Shown: positions 15,657-15,727 of the stretch, one piece after another
Position numbering within the stretch: position 1 is the first letter of the stretch
Layout of the letters: every line of letters starts with the position of its first letter
Source: Clostridiales bacterium
GTDB lineage: Bacteria; Bacillota; Clostridia; Oscillospirales; Acutalibacteraceae
NCBI GenBank assembly: GCA_021200075.1
Contig: JAJQGZ010000204.1
Location: 1 to 15,727, forward strand
Length of the DNA: 15,727 bases
Reading direction: 5' to 3'
Translations under genes and position numbers: made by a program
The notes under the pieces: generated by a model
Databases searched by the model: none
Seen by the model: only the letters and a program-made list of their open reading frames with translations
Told to the model about the DNA's origin: nothing

Positions 15657-15669
15657 TTTATGCTATTAT
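15641..15669 (+). promoter_or_regulatory. Candidate extended -10 promoter of the last gene
   Basis: TTGATT at 15641-15646, 17-base spacer, TATTAT at 15664-15669 preceded by TGC, the extended -10 motif. The -35 lies in the right arm and tail of the preceding terminator. The predicted start near 15676 gives a leader of about 20 bases up to the ATG. Confidence 0.55.
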
Positions 15670-15698
15670 TGGAATATGCTTAATAAAAGGTGATTATT

Positions 15699-15727
15699 AT
15701 GGTAAAAAGAAAAGAATACTTAAAAAG
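15699..15727 (+). CDS. Start of a gene, possibly AAA-family ATPase (partial)
   Basis: Only nine codons fall in the window: MVKRKEYLK, preceded by AAAAGGTG at about 15685-15692. The beginning resembles the 'MIKRKEYLxKL' N-terminus common to DUF4143-type AAA ATPases in Clostridia, but nine residues cannot establish the family. The real gene start is supported by the RBS, a candidate promoter and a terminator just upstream. Confidence 0.45.

Noticed and set aside
1..15727. CRISPR arrays, tRNA/rRNA genes, insertion sequences, prophage or toxin-antitoxin modules
   Set aside because: No repeat-spacer periodicity, no cloverleaf or rRNA sequence, no transposase, integrase or terminal repeats recognised in any frame.

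Overview
The window reads as chromosomal DNA of a low-to-moderate-GC anaerobic Firmicute, most likely a Clostridia member of the Oscillospiraceae/Ruminococcaceae type. This is inferred from dgt-dnaG-rpoD gene order, strong GGAGG-type ribosome binding sites, DUF896 and DUF2156 proteins, an MltG-U32 pair, and protein sequence style. I cannot name the species.

The core (about 2.82-12.73 kb, minus strand) is one densely packed gene string: dgt, dnaG, rpoD, a DUF896 protein, tmk, a DUF2156 protein, a GNAT acetyltransferase, a DJ-1/PfpI protein, 5-formyltetrahydrofolate cyclo-ligase, mltG and a U32-family (TrhP-like) protein. Most junctions overlap or are separated by only a few bases. A promoter precedes dgt and a strong intrinsic terminator follows the U32 gene. 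The string joins replication and transcription initiation (primase, sigma-A), nucleotide and folate supply (Dgt, Tmk, cyclo-ligase), cell-wall chain release (MltG) and tRNA wobble modification (U32).

At the left end (about 0.03-2.82 kb, minus strand) lie two broken genes: a transpeptidase-type penicillin-binding protein with four single-base indels, and a more decayed WYL-type transcriptional regulator. The terminator of the core operon sits directly on the RBS and start codon of the PBP remnant.

On the right (12.75 kb to the end, plus strand) are a membrane-anchored metallophosphoesterase with an excellent divergent promoter, a glmS gene broken by two homopolymer indels and one amber codon, a terminator, and the first nine codons of a gene that may encode an AAA-family ATPase.

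The main observation is the pattern of lesions. Four loci (WYL regulator, PBP, GNAT, glmS) carry single-base disruptions, several in A/T homopolymers, while about 9.5 kb of housekeeping genes show none. In the GNAT gene two shifts cancel, so the ORF looks intact but encodes a nonsense N-terminal stretch. Genuine gene decay, uncorrected sequencing errors and transcriptional slippage are the competing explanations. I see no CRISPR array, tRNA, rRNA, insertion sequence or phage gene, and nothing I would call a new multi-gene system.
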